Shown: positions 6,707 through 15,291, counted from the stretch's first letter. The stretch is 16,255 nt of DNA from CAYZIC01 sp964478335 (GCA_964478335.1 CAYZIC010000052.1:1-16255); one strand, 5' to 3'. Notes: a model not told the origin generated them from the letters alone. A program made the numbers and translations.

Positions 6707-8453
6707 GAGGAGCCTCCGTGTAGAGCGTATCGATTGCCGCGAGACGTGCGTCATAGTCCGACGTACCTGCGGGCGTATTGTGCCAGTCGATAAAGGCCTG
6801 TTGGTATTGCTTGAAATAGTGCTGTGCTGTGTCCTTATTCTCAAAGGCATAGCTCGCCTCGACGACCTTTTCGAGGGTGTCAAAGATCGCCTGCTGGCGA
6901 ACGATCGGTGTCGACGCATCGACATCGTTAAAGGCATTCTGCTGGAGATAGACCGCATCGATCAATTCCATCTTGAGGTAGACCATGTAGTCAGCCATTG
7001 CGGTACCTTCATCGCCGACGACCTTCATCATCTGCGCCACATCGGCACCTTCACGCAAGATCTTGCGCAGCTTGGCCACACGCCCCTCATCAATGACACT
7101 GGGGTACTTGCTCCACGAGTCAAGCGGGTCAATCGCCGGGAAACGACGCGCATCAGAGCGCGCTCTCGACAACCCGTGAAATGCCCCAACCACCTTGAGC
7201 GTCGCTTGCGTTACGGGTTCATCAAAGTTACCACCAGCGGGAGAAACCGTCCCACCGATCGTCACCGAACCAATCGAGCCATCTTTGAGACGCACACGAC
7301 CGGCGCGTTCGTAAAAGCCAGCAATCACCGATTCCAAGTAGGCAGGGAACGCCTCATCGCCTGGGATTTCCTCCAAGCGGCCAGACATTTCACGCAGCGC
7401 CTGCGCCCAACGCGATGTCGAGTCGGCCAAGAGCAAGACATTCAGCCCCATTTGGCGATAGTAGCCCGCCAACGTCACCGCCGTGTAGACAGAGGCCTCA
7501 CGCGACGCAACCGGCATCGACGACGTGTTACAAATGATCACCGTGCGCTCCATGAGCGAACGCCCCGTCTTCGGGTCCGTCAATTCTGGGAATTCACGCA
7601 ACGTCTCCACCACCTCACCGGCGCGTTCTCCGCAAGCCGCGACAATCACAATGTCCACGTCTGCATAGCGCGAGGTCAAGTGCTGAATCACCGTTTTGCC
7701 CGCGCCAAAAGGCCCCGGGATACAATAGGTGCCACCAAAGGCAACTGGGAAAAATGTGTCCACCGAGCGAATACCCGTCGAGAGGGTTTCCGTGGGGCGT
7801 AGGCGCTCTTCATAGCAATTGATCGGCAGCTTGACCGGCCAGCGCTGCATGAGCGAGACCTGAGTCGTTTCGCCACGATCGTCGGCCAGCGTCGCCACCG
7901 TATCGGTGACCGTAAAGGCACCCGCCGCCTCGATCGATTGGACTGTGTAGACCCCTCTGAGGGCAAAAGGCACCATGATGCGATGCGTGTAGACACCTTC
8001 TGGTACCGTGCCCAAAGTCTCACCAGCGGTCACCTTGTCGCCCACCTTGGCTACCGGCGTAAAGTCCCACTTTTGGCTGCGGTCAAGCGACGGCAAATAG
8101 GTGCCACGCTGTAAGAAAAAGCCACACTGTTCGGCCAATTCTGGCAAAGGATTGAGCAAGCCATCATAGACACGCCCCAAGAGGCCAGGCCCCAATTCTG
8201 CCGAGAGCAAATCCCCAGAGAATTGCAATTCATCCCCGACCTTTAAGTCACGGGGATCCTCAAAGACCTGCAAGTCCGCCACCCCATTACGGATGCGCAC
8301 GACCTCAGACATAATCCGCAAATCCGCCGATCCATCACCACTCGGGATGCACGCATAGCCCACTTCATTTTGGGCCACCGCACCATCAAAAGCCACAGCA
8401 ATCATATTGCCATTGACACCAGTGATTGTTCCTTTAGTTTCTTTTTCTTGCAT
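6699..8453 (-). CDS. ntpA: V-type ATPase subunit A (catalytic head subunit)
   Basis: This 584-residue protein is the ATP-hydrolysing or ATP-synthesising subunit. The P-loop GPFGAGKT spans 247-254 with K253. GER at 275-277 holds the catalytic glutamate E276. The stretches TVIICNTSSMPVASREASVY and LLLADSTSRWAQALREMSGR are diagnostic. The insertion before the P-loop that separates A from F-type beta (about 115-200) is present. The length is normal. The ATG at 8453 follows a GAGGAG site and lies 12 bases after the DUF2764-like gene; the stop overlaps ntpB by 8 bases. Confidence 0.97.
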   Translation of the reverse strand: MQEKETKGTITGVNGNMIAVAFDGAVAQNEVGYACIPSGDGSADLRIMSEVVRIRNGVADLQVFEDPRDLKVGDELQFSGDLLSAELGPGLLGRVYDGLLNPLPELAEQCGFFLQRGTYLPSLDRSQKWDFTPVAKVGDKVTAGETLGTVPEGVYTHRIMVPFALRGVYTVQSIEAAGAFTVTDTVATLADDRGETTQVSLMQRWPVKLPINCYEERLRPTETLSTGIRSVDTFFPVAFGGTYCIPGPFGAGKTVIQHLTSRYADVDIVIVAACGERAGEVVETLREFPELTDPKTGRSLMERTVIICNTSSMPVASREASVYTAVTLAGYYRQMGLNVLLLADSTSRWAQALREMSGRLEEIPGDEAFPAYLESVIAGFYERAGRVRLKDGSIGSVTIGGTVSPAGGNFDEPVTQATLKVVGAFHGLSRARSDARRFPAIDPLDSWSKYPSVIDEGRVAKLRKILREGADVAQMMKVVGDEGTAMADYMVYLKMELIDAVYLQQNAFNDVDASTPIVRQQAIFDTLEKVVEASYAFENKDTAQHYFKQYQQAFIDWHNTPAGTSDYDARLAAIDTLYTEAPHA

Positions 8454-8465
8454 GAGTACTCCTCA

Positions 8466-9011
8466 TTATTGATCAAATTGGGATGAAGCCGCCGACACGG
8501 CCACATCAAGATTATCGCGCCCCTTGTCAGCACTGCGCGCCTGCTTACGCACCAGGATACCCAGTTTAATCGCGTAAGCAAAGAGATTAGATTTCGAGAG
8601 CGGGTCACAGCCAGCGAGCTCATCAGCCACCATCCAGCGCACCCGATCGAGGGCATTTTCACGTGCTAGCGGATCGCCCGCATGCGCATCGTAGGCCTCC
8701 TCAGTACGCTTTTGGATCCACAATTGGCACACCGGCGTCTCAAAAGGCTGGAAGATCGCCCCCTGAGTTCGCTTCGCCAATCGCCTCAAAGCCACCGTAT
8801 TGCGAATGATCGCCTCGCAGTCGAGCCATTGCTTGACAAAGGCACCCTTTGGCGCCGCCTCCATCTTGCCCCCGACCAAAAAGGCCACCACCGCATAGTC
8901 CGCACCAGAAAGCGCCGACTCACACGCCGACAAAAAGCCCCCCACCTGCAGCGTCGTTGGACGATCCACAAGCAGCATAGGCAAAGAGGCCAAGAGGTAC
9001 CCCAGGCTCAT
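8466..9011 (-). CDS. DUF2764-like protein of the V-ATPase operon
   Basis: This 181-residue protein is probably cytoplasmic, with no signal peptide or clear membrane segment. Its start (MSLGYLLASLPMLLVDRP, then LQVGGFLSACESALSGAD) resembles DUF2764 proteins, which are found in bacterial V-ATPase operons. The rest is mostly helical and charged. The slot between subunits E and A is the one held by the uncharacterised CT309 in Chlamydia and BB0095 in Borrelia. Its ATG shares one base with the ntpE stop (TAATG, 9013-9009), so it is translationally coupled. From position alone it may supply the job of the missing C or F subunit, but no residue proves that. The family name is from memory of the N-terminal pattern; the operon membership is clear. 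Confidence 0.8.
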   Translation of the reverse strand: MSLGYLLASLPMLLVDRPTTLQVGGFLSACESALSGADYAVVAFLVGGKMEAAPKGAFVKQWLDCEAIIRNTVALRRLAKRTQGAIFQPFETPVCQLWIQKRTEEAYDAHAGDPLARENALDRVRWMVADELAGCDPLSKSNLFAYAIKLGILVRKQARSADKGRDNLDVAVSAASSQFDQ

Positions 9012-9595
9012 TACGACTCCTTACTCGCGCGGATCAGAGCCGCCAACTGCGGCCGCAACATCCCCGCCAAAGCATCCACCACCGCATCACCAGAGAAATC
9101 ATGCTCGATGCGGCCATTCTTAAAGAAGACCTTAAAGCCCGTCTTCATCAAACGATCCGTGACTACCGTCACCTCGCCCTGAGCGACCAGCGACTGACGA
9201 ATCGCCTCAGCCATCTTTTCAGACACCACGACCTGCGCGCCACCATCGATAGCCTGAGCAATCGCCTGCTTAATAAAGGTTGTCAATAGAGCTGGGTCGG
9301 CCATGATCGAGTCAACTTGCCCAGCCAAAGCCCCCACCAGCACGTCGTTGACCTGCTGCTCAAGCTTGAGCACCACATCACGCGCCGCCTGCTTGAGCGT
9401 CGCCTGACTGCCACGCTCTGCCTGATCGATAGCCAGCTTAGCCGCAGCCGAGAGACGTTCCGCCTCAGCCTGAGCATCCGCAACAATCTTCGCCGCATCA
9501 GCCTTAGCCTGCTTCACGATTGCATCAGCCTGAGCAGAAGCCTGCTCCACGCCCTCCTCGCGGATCTTCGTCAAAAGTACTTCCAAGTCTTCCAT
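9011..9595 (-). CDS. ntpE: V-type ATPase subunit E (peripheral stalk)
   Basis: This 194-residue protein is the peripheral-stalk subunit that holds the A3B3 head still while the rotor turns. Residues 1 to about 95 form a long Ala/Lys/Glu/Gln-rich helix (DAIVKQAKADAAKIVADAQA and onward). The C-terminal part is globular and ends in KTGFKVFFKNGRIEHDFS plus DALAGMLRPQLAALI, typical of the family. An ATG 33 bases further upstream (9628) is in frame but has no ribosome binding site. The ATG at 9595 has AAGGA at 9603-9607, seven bases away, and begins MEDLEVLLTKIREEGVEQ like other E subunits, so I choose it. First gene of the operon, about 75 bases from the promoter at 9671-9699. Confidence 0.93.
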   Translation of the reverse strand: MEDLEVLLTKIREEGVEQASAQADAIVKQAKADAAKIVADAQAEAERLSAAAKLAIDQAERGSQATLKQAARDVVLKLEQQVNDVLVGALAGQVDSIMADPALLTTFIKQAIAQAIDGGAQVVVSEKMAEAIRQSLVAQGEVTVVTDRLMKTGFKVFFKNGRIEHDFSGDAVVDALAGMLRPQLAALIRASKES

Positions 9596-9670
9596 AATAC
9601 TATCCTTAATAAATGGTCCATCAAACAAAAGGTATCCAAAATAGATATACCTCTCTTAGTATTTGCCCGT

Positions 9671-9699
9671 ATCATAGCGCAAAAGAGACCAATAAGCAA
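9671..9699 (-). promoter_or_regulatory. Promoter of the V-ATPase operon
   Basis: On the minus strand TTGCTT (9699-9694) is separated by exactly 17 bases from TATGAT (9676-9671). Transcription would start near 9664, leaving a leader of roughly 70 bases before ntpE. The preceding terminator (9722-9748) insulates it from the gene upstream. Confidence 0.7.
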
Positions 9700-9721
9700 G
9701 CTCAAAATGGGGTAAAGCCCC

Positions 9722-9748
9722 AAAAAAAACTAGCGGCACTGCCGCTAG
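9722..9748 (-). terminator. Rho-independent terminator upstream of the V-ATPase promoter
   Basis: Minus strand: CTAGCGGC (9748-9741), loop AGT, GCCGCTAG (9737-9730), then eight T (9729-9722). The stem is perfect and the T-run long. It is the only strong terminator found after the alpha-2-macroglobulin gene, 386 bases past its stop, so it probably ends that transcript. Confidence 0.88.
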
Positions 9749-9753
9749 GTTTT

Positions 9754-9788
9754 GGGAGTTGGGATATGGGAGTTGGGATATGGGAGGC
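9754..9788 (+). repeat. Heptamer array GGGAGTT/GGGATAT ending in GGGAGGC
   Basis: Five heptamers follow without gaps: GGGAGTT (9754), GGGATAT (9761), GGGAGTT (9768), GGGATAT (9775), GGGAGGC (9782). The last matches the AGGAGGC core that ends the arrays at 2380-2407 and 15400-15421. It is followed by TA and the GCTGCGCTCGC word (9791-9801) shared with 2203-2213 and 2230-2240. Confidence 0.75.
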
Positions 9789-9821
9789 TAGCTGCGCTCG
9801 CAGGACTGCCAGATTATCTCC

Positions 9822-9893
9822 CGCAGAGGAGCGGAGAGCGCAGAGAGGACAGCCAGGGATTTTAACGCAGAGGCGGGGAGGCGCAGAGAGAGC
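9822..9893 (+). repeat. CGCAGAG-type intergenic repeats
   Basis: Two degenerate clusters lie at about 9822-9850 and 9866-9893. The second reads as roughly 8-base units (CGCAGAGG, CGGGGAGG, CGCAGAGA). Repeats of this CGCAGAG type are familiar in spacers of several phyla, and I know of no established function. No reading frame here is convincing. Confidence 0.6.
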
Positions 9894-9936
9894 ACGGGCA
9901 CCTGCGGCGCGCGGGTTGCGTTTTTTGTATATTGAT

Positions 9937-9954
9937 GCGTTTATTCTTAAACGC
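9937..9954. repeat. 7-bp inverted repeat GCGTTTA/TAAACGC
   Basis: GCGTTTA (9937-9943) and TAAACGC (9948-9954) pair around TTCT. No T-run follows on either strand, so it is not called a terminator. From here to the stop of the alpha-2-macroglobulin gene (9955-10134) I see only G+C-rich sequence with no gene, tRNA or clear signal. Confidence 0.4.
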
Positions 9955-10134
9955 GGGCCCCTGGGCTCGCCCCCCGCCCCTGCGCACGCACCCCTGACCA
10001 GCCTTATTCTCGACACGGTCTCACTATCCGTCTCCCAAAGCCTAGGCCAAAAACCCCCATCCTTGTAGCCCCTTGCATTTGTCTCTGTCGTAGGTGCTCT
10101 TCAAATTAGCGGGGCGTGGGTGAGCGAGAGTGCT

Positions 10135-13100
10135 TTATTTGGTGCACTGGGGCGCTCGAATGGTAAACTCTGGTGCGAGGAGGCTCTGGAGGGTGGCGGG
10201 GGCGGTGGTGAAAGTGCCGGTATTGTTGATGAGGCAGTCGTATTCGTAGACAGAGAGGCCTCGGGGGAGGGTGTCGATGTAGGCTTCGCTGGTGGCATCG
10301 TAGGGGATCCAAGTGGCACCAAGGCCCCAGTGAGGTGTCTGAATGACTGGCTCGAAGTTGGCTGGACGGTTGTCTGATAGGCGTAGGGTCTCCATGGGCA
10401 TGGGGGTGCGTATGGTGAGTCGAATGCGCACGCGGTCGCCGGGTTTGAGTGTGGCGGGATCGATGGGGTGTTTGCTGGCTTGATTGTTGGAGACCAGGTG
10501 GAGGGTACGTTTGAGGCTCAAGGTTCCTGCGGTTCCTGGGGTTGGGAGCGTGCTTGCATCGGCTGTGTAGTCGAGGTAGATACCACCAAAGGTGAGGCCG
10601 TCTGTGGGGCGTTGCAGGGTGATGGGCTGGGTGATGTCGATGTCTGTGGGTAGGGGCATGGTATCGGCTTGGTCGTCAGTAATGGTAGTTAGGAGCTGGC
10701 CATTGATGGCGAGGGCTTGCTGGTTGGGAGGCGGGTTGAGACGGGTGGTGATCCAGGTGGCGGCAACGGTCGCACGGTGGGTGGCCCATTGGTTGAGTCG
10801 TTTGTGCTGAAAGAGCCAGATGAGGGCCTTTTGGGTGGATGTCTTGTCGTTGACAATCTCGAGGAGCGCCTCCATATTGAGGACGTGAGATTCGAGCGGG
10901 CTACTCCACCAGCCCCACCAATTGGATTCTTTGGGCCAGCAGATGCCCCAGGTGTCACTCATGCGCATGGCATCGCGAATGAGGGTGAGGGTGTCGTCCA
11001 CGAATGGCTGGGCGATGGCGAGTCTGTGGCAGGCGATGGCGAGGTAGGCACGTGTTTGTGTGGAGAGCGTTTCGCTATCGAGGCCGCTGACGGCAAATCG
11101 AATGGCCTCTTTGAGCGCTGGGGTGATGGGGAGCACATCCGCGTAGGCGGTGCGGCTATAGAGGTAGGGTGCGAGGGGCACATCGGTGTATGGGGTTGGC
11201 TTTTGGGCGAGGTAGGCTTGGTGGTGGGCGATGACCTGTTTATCCCAGTGGCGCAGGGTCTTAAGGGCGCAGTCGGTGAGGGCGGGTTCTTTGACGCCCA
11301 GCGCCTTGAGTCTGGCGAGGGTGATGACGATCTCTGCAGAGCTGGCGCTAGACCCAGTCTGAGACTGCTCCATCCAGCGCCACAACTTGCCATTGTGTAG
11401 GGCGACAAGCTTGGTGATGAGCGCTTCGCGTGCTTGAATGAGCGAGGCTTGGGTGGGGGCTTGCTTGAGCTGGAGGCTGAGACCAAAGATGCTGTAGAGG
11501 TACTGTTCACTGGAGGGATAGTCGGGCTTGCTGAGCGAGGGTAGCACTTGCTGGACGGACCGCACGGGGTCCGGATGTACGGCCACACTTGTTGTGAGGT
11601 CGGTGGCATCTGCGGGAATGCGTGGCAAGGTGAGCGTGAGGGGCTGCTTATCAAAGAGGGTGAAGGGTACACGATCTTGCACGGGGATGAGTTTGGTGAG
11701 AATGGGGAGAGCACGCACCTCGCCGTCGGTGTATTCTGCGGAGGTGGCTGTCATCGTGAGGGAGAGCTTACCCGGCGCACGTGGTGCTTGAATGGTCCAG
11801 GTGGTGGTTTGGGATTGGTTGGGGGCGATGCGTACCATTTTGCTGCGGTAGCCTCGGATGGAGACTTGGCAGACTTGGGTGGTGTCGGTGGTATTGGTCA
11901 CTTTGACGGGGACTTGGAGGGTGTCGCCTGTATAGAGGTAACGGGGCAGGTTGGTCGTAACCTGAATGGGCTTACGGGCGATGACCGTCTTGGTCAGCAC
12001 GCCTGATTTGAGCGATTGATCGTAGGCAAAGACCATGAGCTTCCAGCGGGTGAGGGAGTCTGGCGGCGTAAAGGTGAACTGCAACCGACCATCGGCGAGG
12101 CGTTGTTGAGGGAGCCAGAGGGCGGTTTCGGCGAAGTTGCTGCGCAGCGCTGCTGGCGCGGCAGAGCCTCCGCCATTCTTGCTACTCATCTTGCGAACCT
12201 CGGGGAGTGGTGCGTTGGGGGCGTCTTGCATACAGGCGACCTCTGCACAGGCAAACCCGCGTCCCCATCCTGTAGTCTGCGCTGGGTGGGTGGTTTGGGT
12301 GTGGTAGTAGGTATAGTGGGCGTAAAAGGGATGCCAGCGATGCCAGGCGTAGGGGGTGATGGCATCGAGCGAGGCATCGTAAATGACGGCAAGCGCGGAG
12401 GGGGTGGGTTCACTGAGGGTAAAGGTCCAGGTTTCGGGTTGGCCAGGGGTGATCGTTTCGCGGAGGGTTTCAGCCTTGATGGTGAGCTCCTTTTGCCAGG
12501 GGACGTCGATGGTGCGCGAGGTAGTCGAGGTTACGCCGTGGTAGGTGAGCGTGGCATGCACAGAGAAGCCGCCTAGAAGCGTATCGTCGTAGGGGATCTC
12601 AAAGTAGCCAGCCGGCTGGAAACCGCTGCGAATGATGCCCTTTTTGGTGACGACCTCGACAAAGATCTGTGCATCTGGATACTGTGAGCCGACAAAGACC
12701 TTGCGGTCGTGATGTTGCAAGGTGAGGGGGGCTTGGGTGAGATAGGGTGCTGTGTGGGGCAAGACCTCTCGCGTGAGTAGCGTGTGATAGGTGCCAGAAA
12801 GGGCAACGATCGTCCAGCGTCCCGCGGGCAAGGCAATCGCCTCTTTACCCGATTGGGTGCCGGTGAATTGCGCGGTGGGTTTGGGCAAGGCTTGGTCGAG
12901 CGCCGCAAGGAGATCGACAGGATGATTGTCGGGCTTTTGGTCTCGCGGGCCGAGCGCCTCATAGATGGTTGCCTCGACAGCGAGTGAGGCGGGATAAATG
13001 CGCACGGTCATCGGTTTATTGGTCGTGTAGTCGAGAGCAAGGGGCGTGTCGGCGGTTTGCCAGTCGTCGGCGGTGAGGGTGATTGTAGTATCGTCAGTGG

Positions 13101-15291
13101 CGAGGTAGAGAGATTGACTCTGGGTGTGGGTTTCTCCCGTGGTGTCGGTTGCCTTGGCGCGGCAAGTCAAAGAATAGAAGTAGGGCCAGTAGCTGTTTTT
13201 CTGGGCATGTTTGGGCAATTGCGGTGTGTGGGTGTAGCTAAAACGCCCCTGAGCGTCGCTCTTGACCGAGACAGTGATCGGGGCACGAGAAGCTTTTGGG
13301 TCGGCCATGCGCCACCATCCCCAGTGCAAGTCGGTCGAGAGAGTGAGCTTAATTGTGGTATCGGCCAAAGGAAGCTTGTTGTAGGTGGCCACGGTGCCAG
13401 TCAGGGTGACGGGCTTGCCCCACGTGGGCGTGGTGGGATTGTCGAGCGTGAGCTCGAAGTTGGGACGTTTGTATTGGGCGATTTGGCAATGTCCCTGTGC
13501 GGAGAAGCCCTTGCAGGTGAAATAGACCGCCCCTGGCTGAATGTCCTCAGGCAGCGTGAAGCTCCCGGCGTAGTCGCCAAAGGGGGTCGTTGCGATGGGG
13601 CGTTTGTCGAGCGTGCGGCGGCCGTTTCGGGTGTGTTGGTAAATCTCTAGTGTGCTCGAAATCGGCTTGGTCGCATAGTGCCCCTGGGCGTGGTTGCGTT
13701 CGCTCATGACCACTTGGTAATGAATCGTCTGGCCGGCGCGATAGACCCCACGGTCAAAGAACCACGTGGCGTTGATTTGGGTGCGGTTGAGGTCCTTTCT
13801 GGCGAGTTGTGAGGACCAGCTAGAAAGGGTGAGCGCATCACCTTGATAGGCGACCGCATAGGCGGCCGACTTGCCCTTAGTAATGACATCGGCAAAGTCA
13901 ACCAGCCCCATCTCATTGGAGAAACGCGCCTGTTGGCCATTGTAGGTCAGAGCGGCCCCAGCAATCGGCTTGCCAGAGAGGGCATTCACCACCATTATGC
14001 GCGCATTGGGCAAACTGACCAACGCCAAATCCGAACGCGTCACCCGTTTGCAGAGGGAGGCTTTGAGTGGTTCTTTGCCAAAGTCTTGGCTCTCGACCAG
14101 ATAGTAGGTGCCCTTAGGCAGATCCTGCGGAATCGTCACCTCACACTCGCCTGCCTGATAGGCGGGGCGCTTGGGTAACGGGATCGTCCATGTGTAAAAG
14201 GCCCCATCACGTGAAAGCGTTTCGGCGGGCGACTTAAAAAAGAGATAGGTCACCGACTCAACATTGCGATAGTCGATCGAGAGGGTGGTCATCGAGGTCC
14301 ACGCTGTAGGCGCGCGATAATCGCACTGACGTGCGGTGATTCCCGCGATGATCTCATTGGCAAAAGAGGATAGCTCAGCGGCTTCCTTAGGCAAATCCTT
14401 TTGGACCGCTTGTACCAGCGCCAACGCATCCTCAGCTCCTGGATGGCTCAAGGACTCCTCTTGCCCCTTGGCCGGCGTTGGACCATTGGTTCGAGCAATC
14501 GGGTAGGGTATCGCATCAAGCGAACCCACCTCGCCCGCTAAAGACTCCGCCAAAAAGAGCTGCGCCCACGCCTTAGCAACAGGTTGCAGATTCTCTTCAC
14601 TCATCACAAAGAGCTGACAGCCACGATCGCCCAATCGCCGCACCTGCGCCTTGGAGAAACGCGCCTCAAAGCGCGCCCAGTCAGACTCCGAGGGAAGTGT
14701 CTTTTTGCAAGGGTCCACATCCAGCACACGCATGGCCTCAATGCGTATTTTGACCACACTCTCCCAATCGTTGCGACGCGTCGCCTCTCGAATCATCGCC
14801 AAATACCACGCCTTGTCCCCATCAAAGAGCTCACCTAGCTTAGCCAGCATAGACTGCCTCAAATGAACGTCCCCAATGCGCTTGAGCCGTTTGAAACCTT
14901 TCACCTGGAACCGCCCCCGCCACTGATCGACCGGCATCACCACTAAGCTCTGCGCATAGGTATCAAGATGCCCCAGGCAGCGCGCATGGTAGCGTTCGCG
15001 AATCTTATTCGCCAACTGCCAGCTCCATTCATCATACGGCGCTGCCTCATCCATGCCCTTGCCCGTAAAGTCATACCTCTCCCCAAGGACGAGCAAGAGG
15101 TAGAGATCTGTAAAAGGTTTAGCCTCGGCTGGCAATTGTGCGATTACAGGCATCACCCGCGCCAACGTCTCCGGCGCACCGTCATCTGCACGGCGGAGCT
15201 TTTCCTGCTCGGTCACCCACGTAATCGGATCAAAAGCCGCCACCGCGACCTGCACCACACACAAGACTACACTTAATAAAAAAGCTCTCAT
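10135..15291 (-). CDS. Secreted alpha-2-macroglobulin-family protein lacking the thioester cysteine
   Basis: This 1718-residue protein begins with a signal peptide (MRAFLLSVVLCVVQVAVA, likely cut near AVA|AF, no clear lipobox), so it is exported. Macroglobulin-type domains follow. FFDRGVYRAGQ (511-520) is the usual 'DRxxYRxGQ' start of an MG domain and YKRPNFELTLD lies near 607-617. NFAETALWLP (about 1051) and DSLTRWKLMVFAYD (about 1077) mark the central A2M domain. The Trp-rich stretch near CWPKESNWWGWW belongs to the helical thioester domain. Where thioester members have CxEQ, this has SSEQ (1260-1263), so the reactive thioester cannot form. Bacterial relatives are thought to trap proteases or guard the envelope; the neighbouring penicillin-binding gene often seen is absent here. 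An in-frame GTG at 15297 overlaps the ribosome binding site (GGAGG, 15297-15301), so I choose the ATG at 15291, five bases from it. Confidence 0.92.
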   Translation of the reverse strand: MRAFLLSVVLCVVQVAVAAFDPITWVTEQEKLRRADDGAPETLARVMPVIAQLPAEAKPFTDLYLLLVLGERYDFTGKGMDEAAPYDEWSWQLANKIRERYHARCLGHLDTYAQSLVVMPVDQWRGRFQVKGFKRLKRIGDVHLRQSMLAKLGELFDGDKAWYLAMIREATRRNDWESVVKIRIEAMRVLDVDPCKKTLPSESDWARFEARFSKAQVRRLGDRGCQLFVMSEENLQPVAKAWAQLFLAESLAGEVGSLDAIPYPIARTNGPTPAKGQEESLSHPGAEDALALVQAVQKDLPKEAAELSSFANEIIAGITARQCDYRAPTAWTSMTTLSIDYRNVESVTYLFFKSPAETLSRDGAFYTWTIPLPKRPAYQAGECEVTIPQDLPKGTYYLVESQDFGKEPLKASLCKRVTRSDLALVSLPNARIMVVNALSGKPIAGAALTYNGQQARFSNEMGLVDFADVITKGKSAAYAVAYQGDALTLSSWSSQLARKDLNRTQINATWFFDRGVYRAGQTIHYQVVMSERNHAQGHYATKPISSTLEIYQHTRNGRRTLDKRPIATTPFGDYAGSFTLPEDIQPGAVYFTCKGFSAQGHCQIAQYKRPNFELTLDNPTTPTWGKPVTLTGTVATYNKLPLADTTIKLTLSTDLHWGWWRMADPKASRAPITVSVKSDAQGRFSYTHTPQLPKHAQKNSYWPYFYSLTCRAKATDTTGETHTQSQSLYLATDDTTITLTADDWQTADTPLALDYTTNKPMTVRIYPASLAVEATIYEALGPRDQKPDNHPVDLLAALDQALPKPTAQFTGTQSGKEAIALPAGRWTIVALSGTYHTLLTREVLPHTAPYLTQAPLTLQHHDRKVFVGSQYPDAQIFVEVVTKKGIIRSGFQPAGYFEIPYDDTLLGGFSVHATLTYHGVTSTTSRTIDVPWQKELTIKAETLRETITPGQPETWTFTLSEPTPSALAVIYDASLDAITPYAWHRWHPFYAHYTYYHTQTTHPAQTTGWGRGFACAEVACMQDAPNAPLPEVRKMSSKNGGGSAAPAALRSNFAETALWLPQQRLADGRLQFTFTPPDSLTRWKLMVFAYDQSLKSGVLTKTVIARKPIQVTTNLPRYLYTGDTLQVPVKVTNTTDTTQVCQVSIRGYRSKMVRIAPNQSQTTTWTIQAPRAPGKLSLTMTATSAEYTDGEVRALPILTKLIPVQDRVPFTLFDKQPLTLTLPRIPADATDLTTSVAVHPDPVRSVQQVLPSLSKPDYPSSEQYLYSIFGLSLQLKQAPTQASLIQAREALITKLVALHNGKLWRWMEQSQTGSSASSAEIVITLARLKALGVKEPALTDCALKTLRHWDKQVIAHHQAYLAQKPTPYTDVPLAPYLYSRTAYADVLPITPALKEAIRFAVSGLDSETLSTQTRAYLAIACHRLAIAQPFVDDTLTLIRDAMRMSDTWGICWPKESNWWGWWSSPLESHVLNMEALLEIVNDKTSTQKALIWLFQHKRLNQWATHRATVAATWITTRLNPPPNQQALAINGQLLTTITDDQADTMPLPTDIDITQPITLQRPTDGLTFGGIYLDYTADASTLPTPGTAGTLSLKRTLHLVSNNQASKHPIDPATLKPGDRVRIRLTIRTPMPMETLRLSDNRPANFEPVIQTPHWGLGATWIPYDATSEAYIDTLPRGLSVYEYDCLINNTGTFTTAPATLQSLLAPEFTIRAPQCTK

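Noticed and set aside
6707..6958. In-frame upstream extension of ntpB by 84 codons
   Set aside because: It lies wholly inside ntpA, has Arg/Ser-rich shadow composition unlike subunit B, and the ATG at 6706 has a GGAGG site and a typical B N-terminus.
6705..7802. 365-codon frame on the plus strand
   Set aside because: It is antisense to ntpA and rich in Arg/His as expected from a shadow frame.
9596..9628. ATG at 9628 as ntpE start
   Set aside because: It has no ribosome binding site; the ATG at 9595 has AAGGA at good spacing and a family-like N-terminus.
9702..10016. 104-codon frame on the minus strand in the spacer before ntpE
   Set aside because: It runs through the terminator, the heptamer array and the CGCAGAG repeats; its composition reflects the repeats, not a protein.
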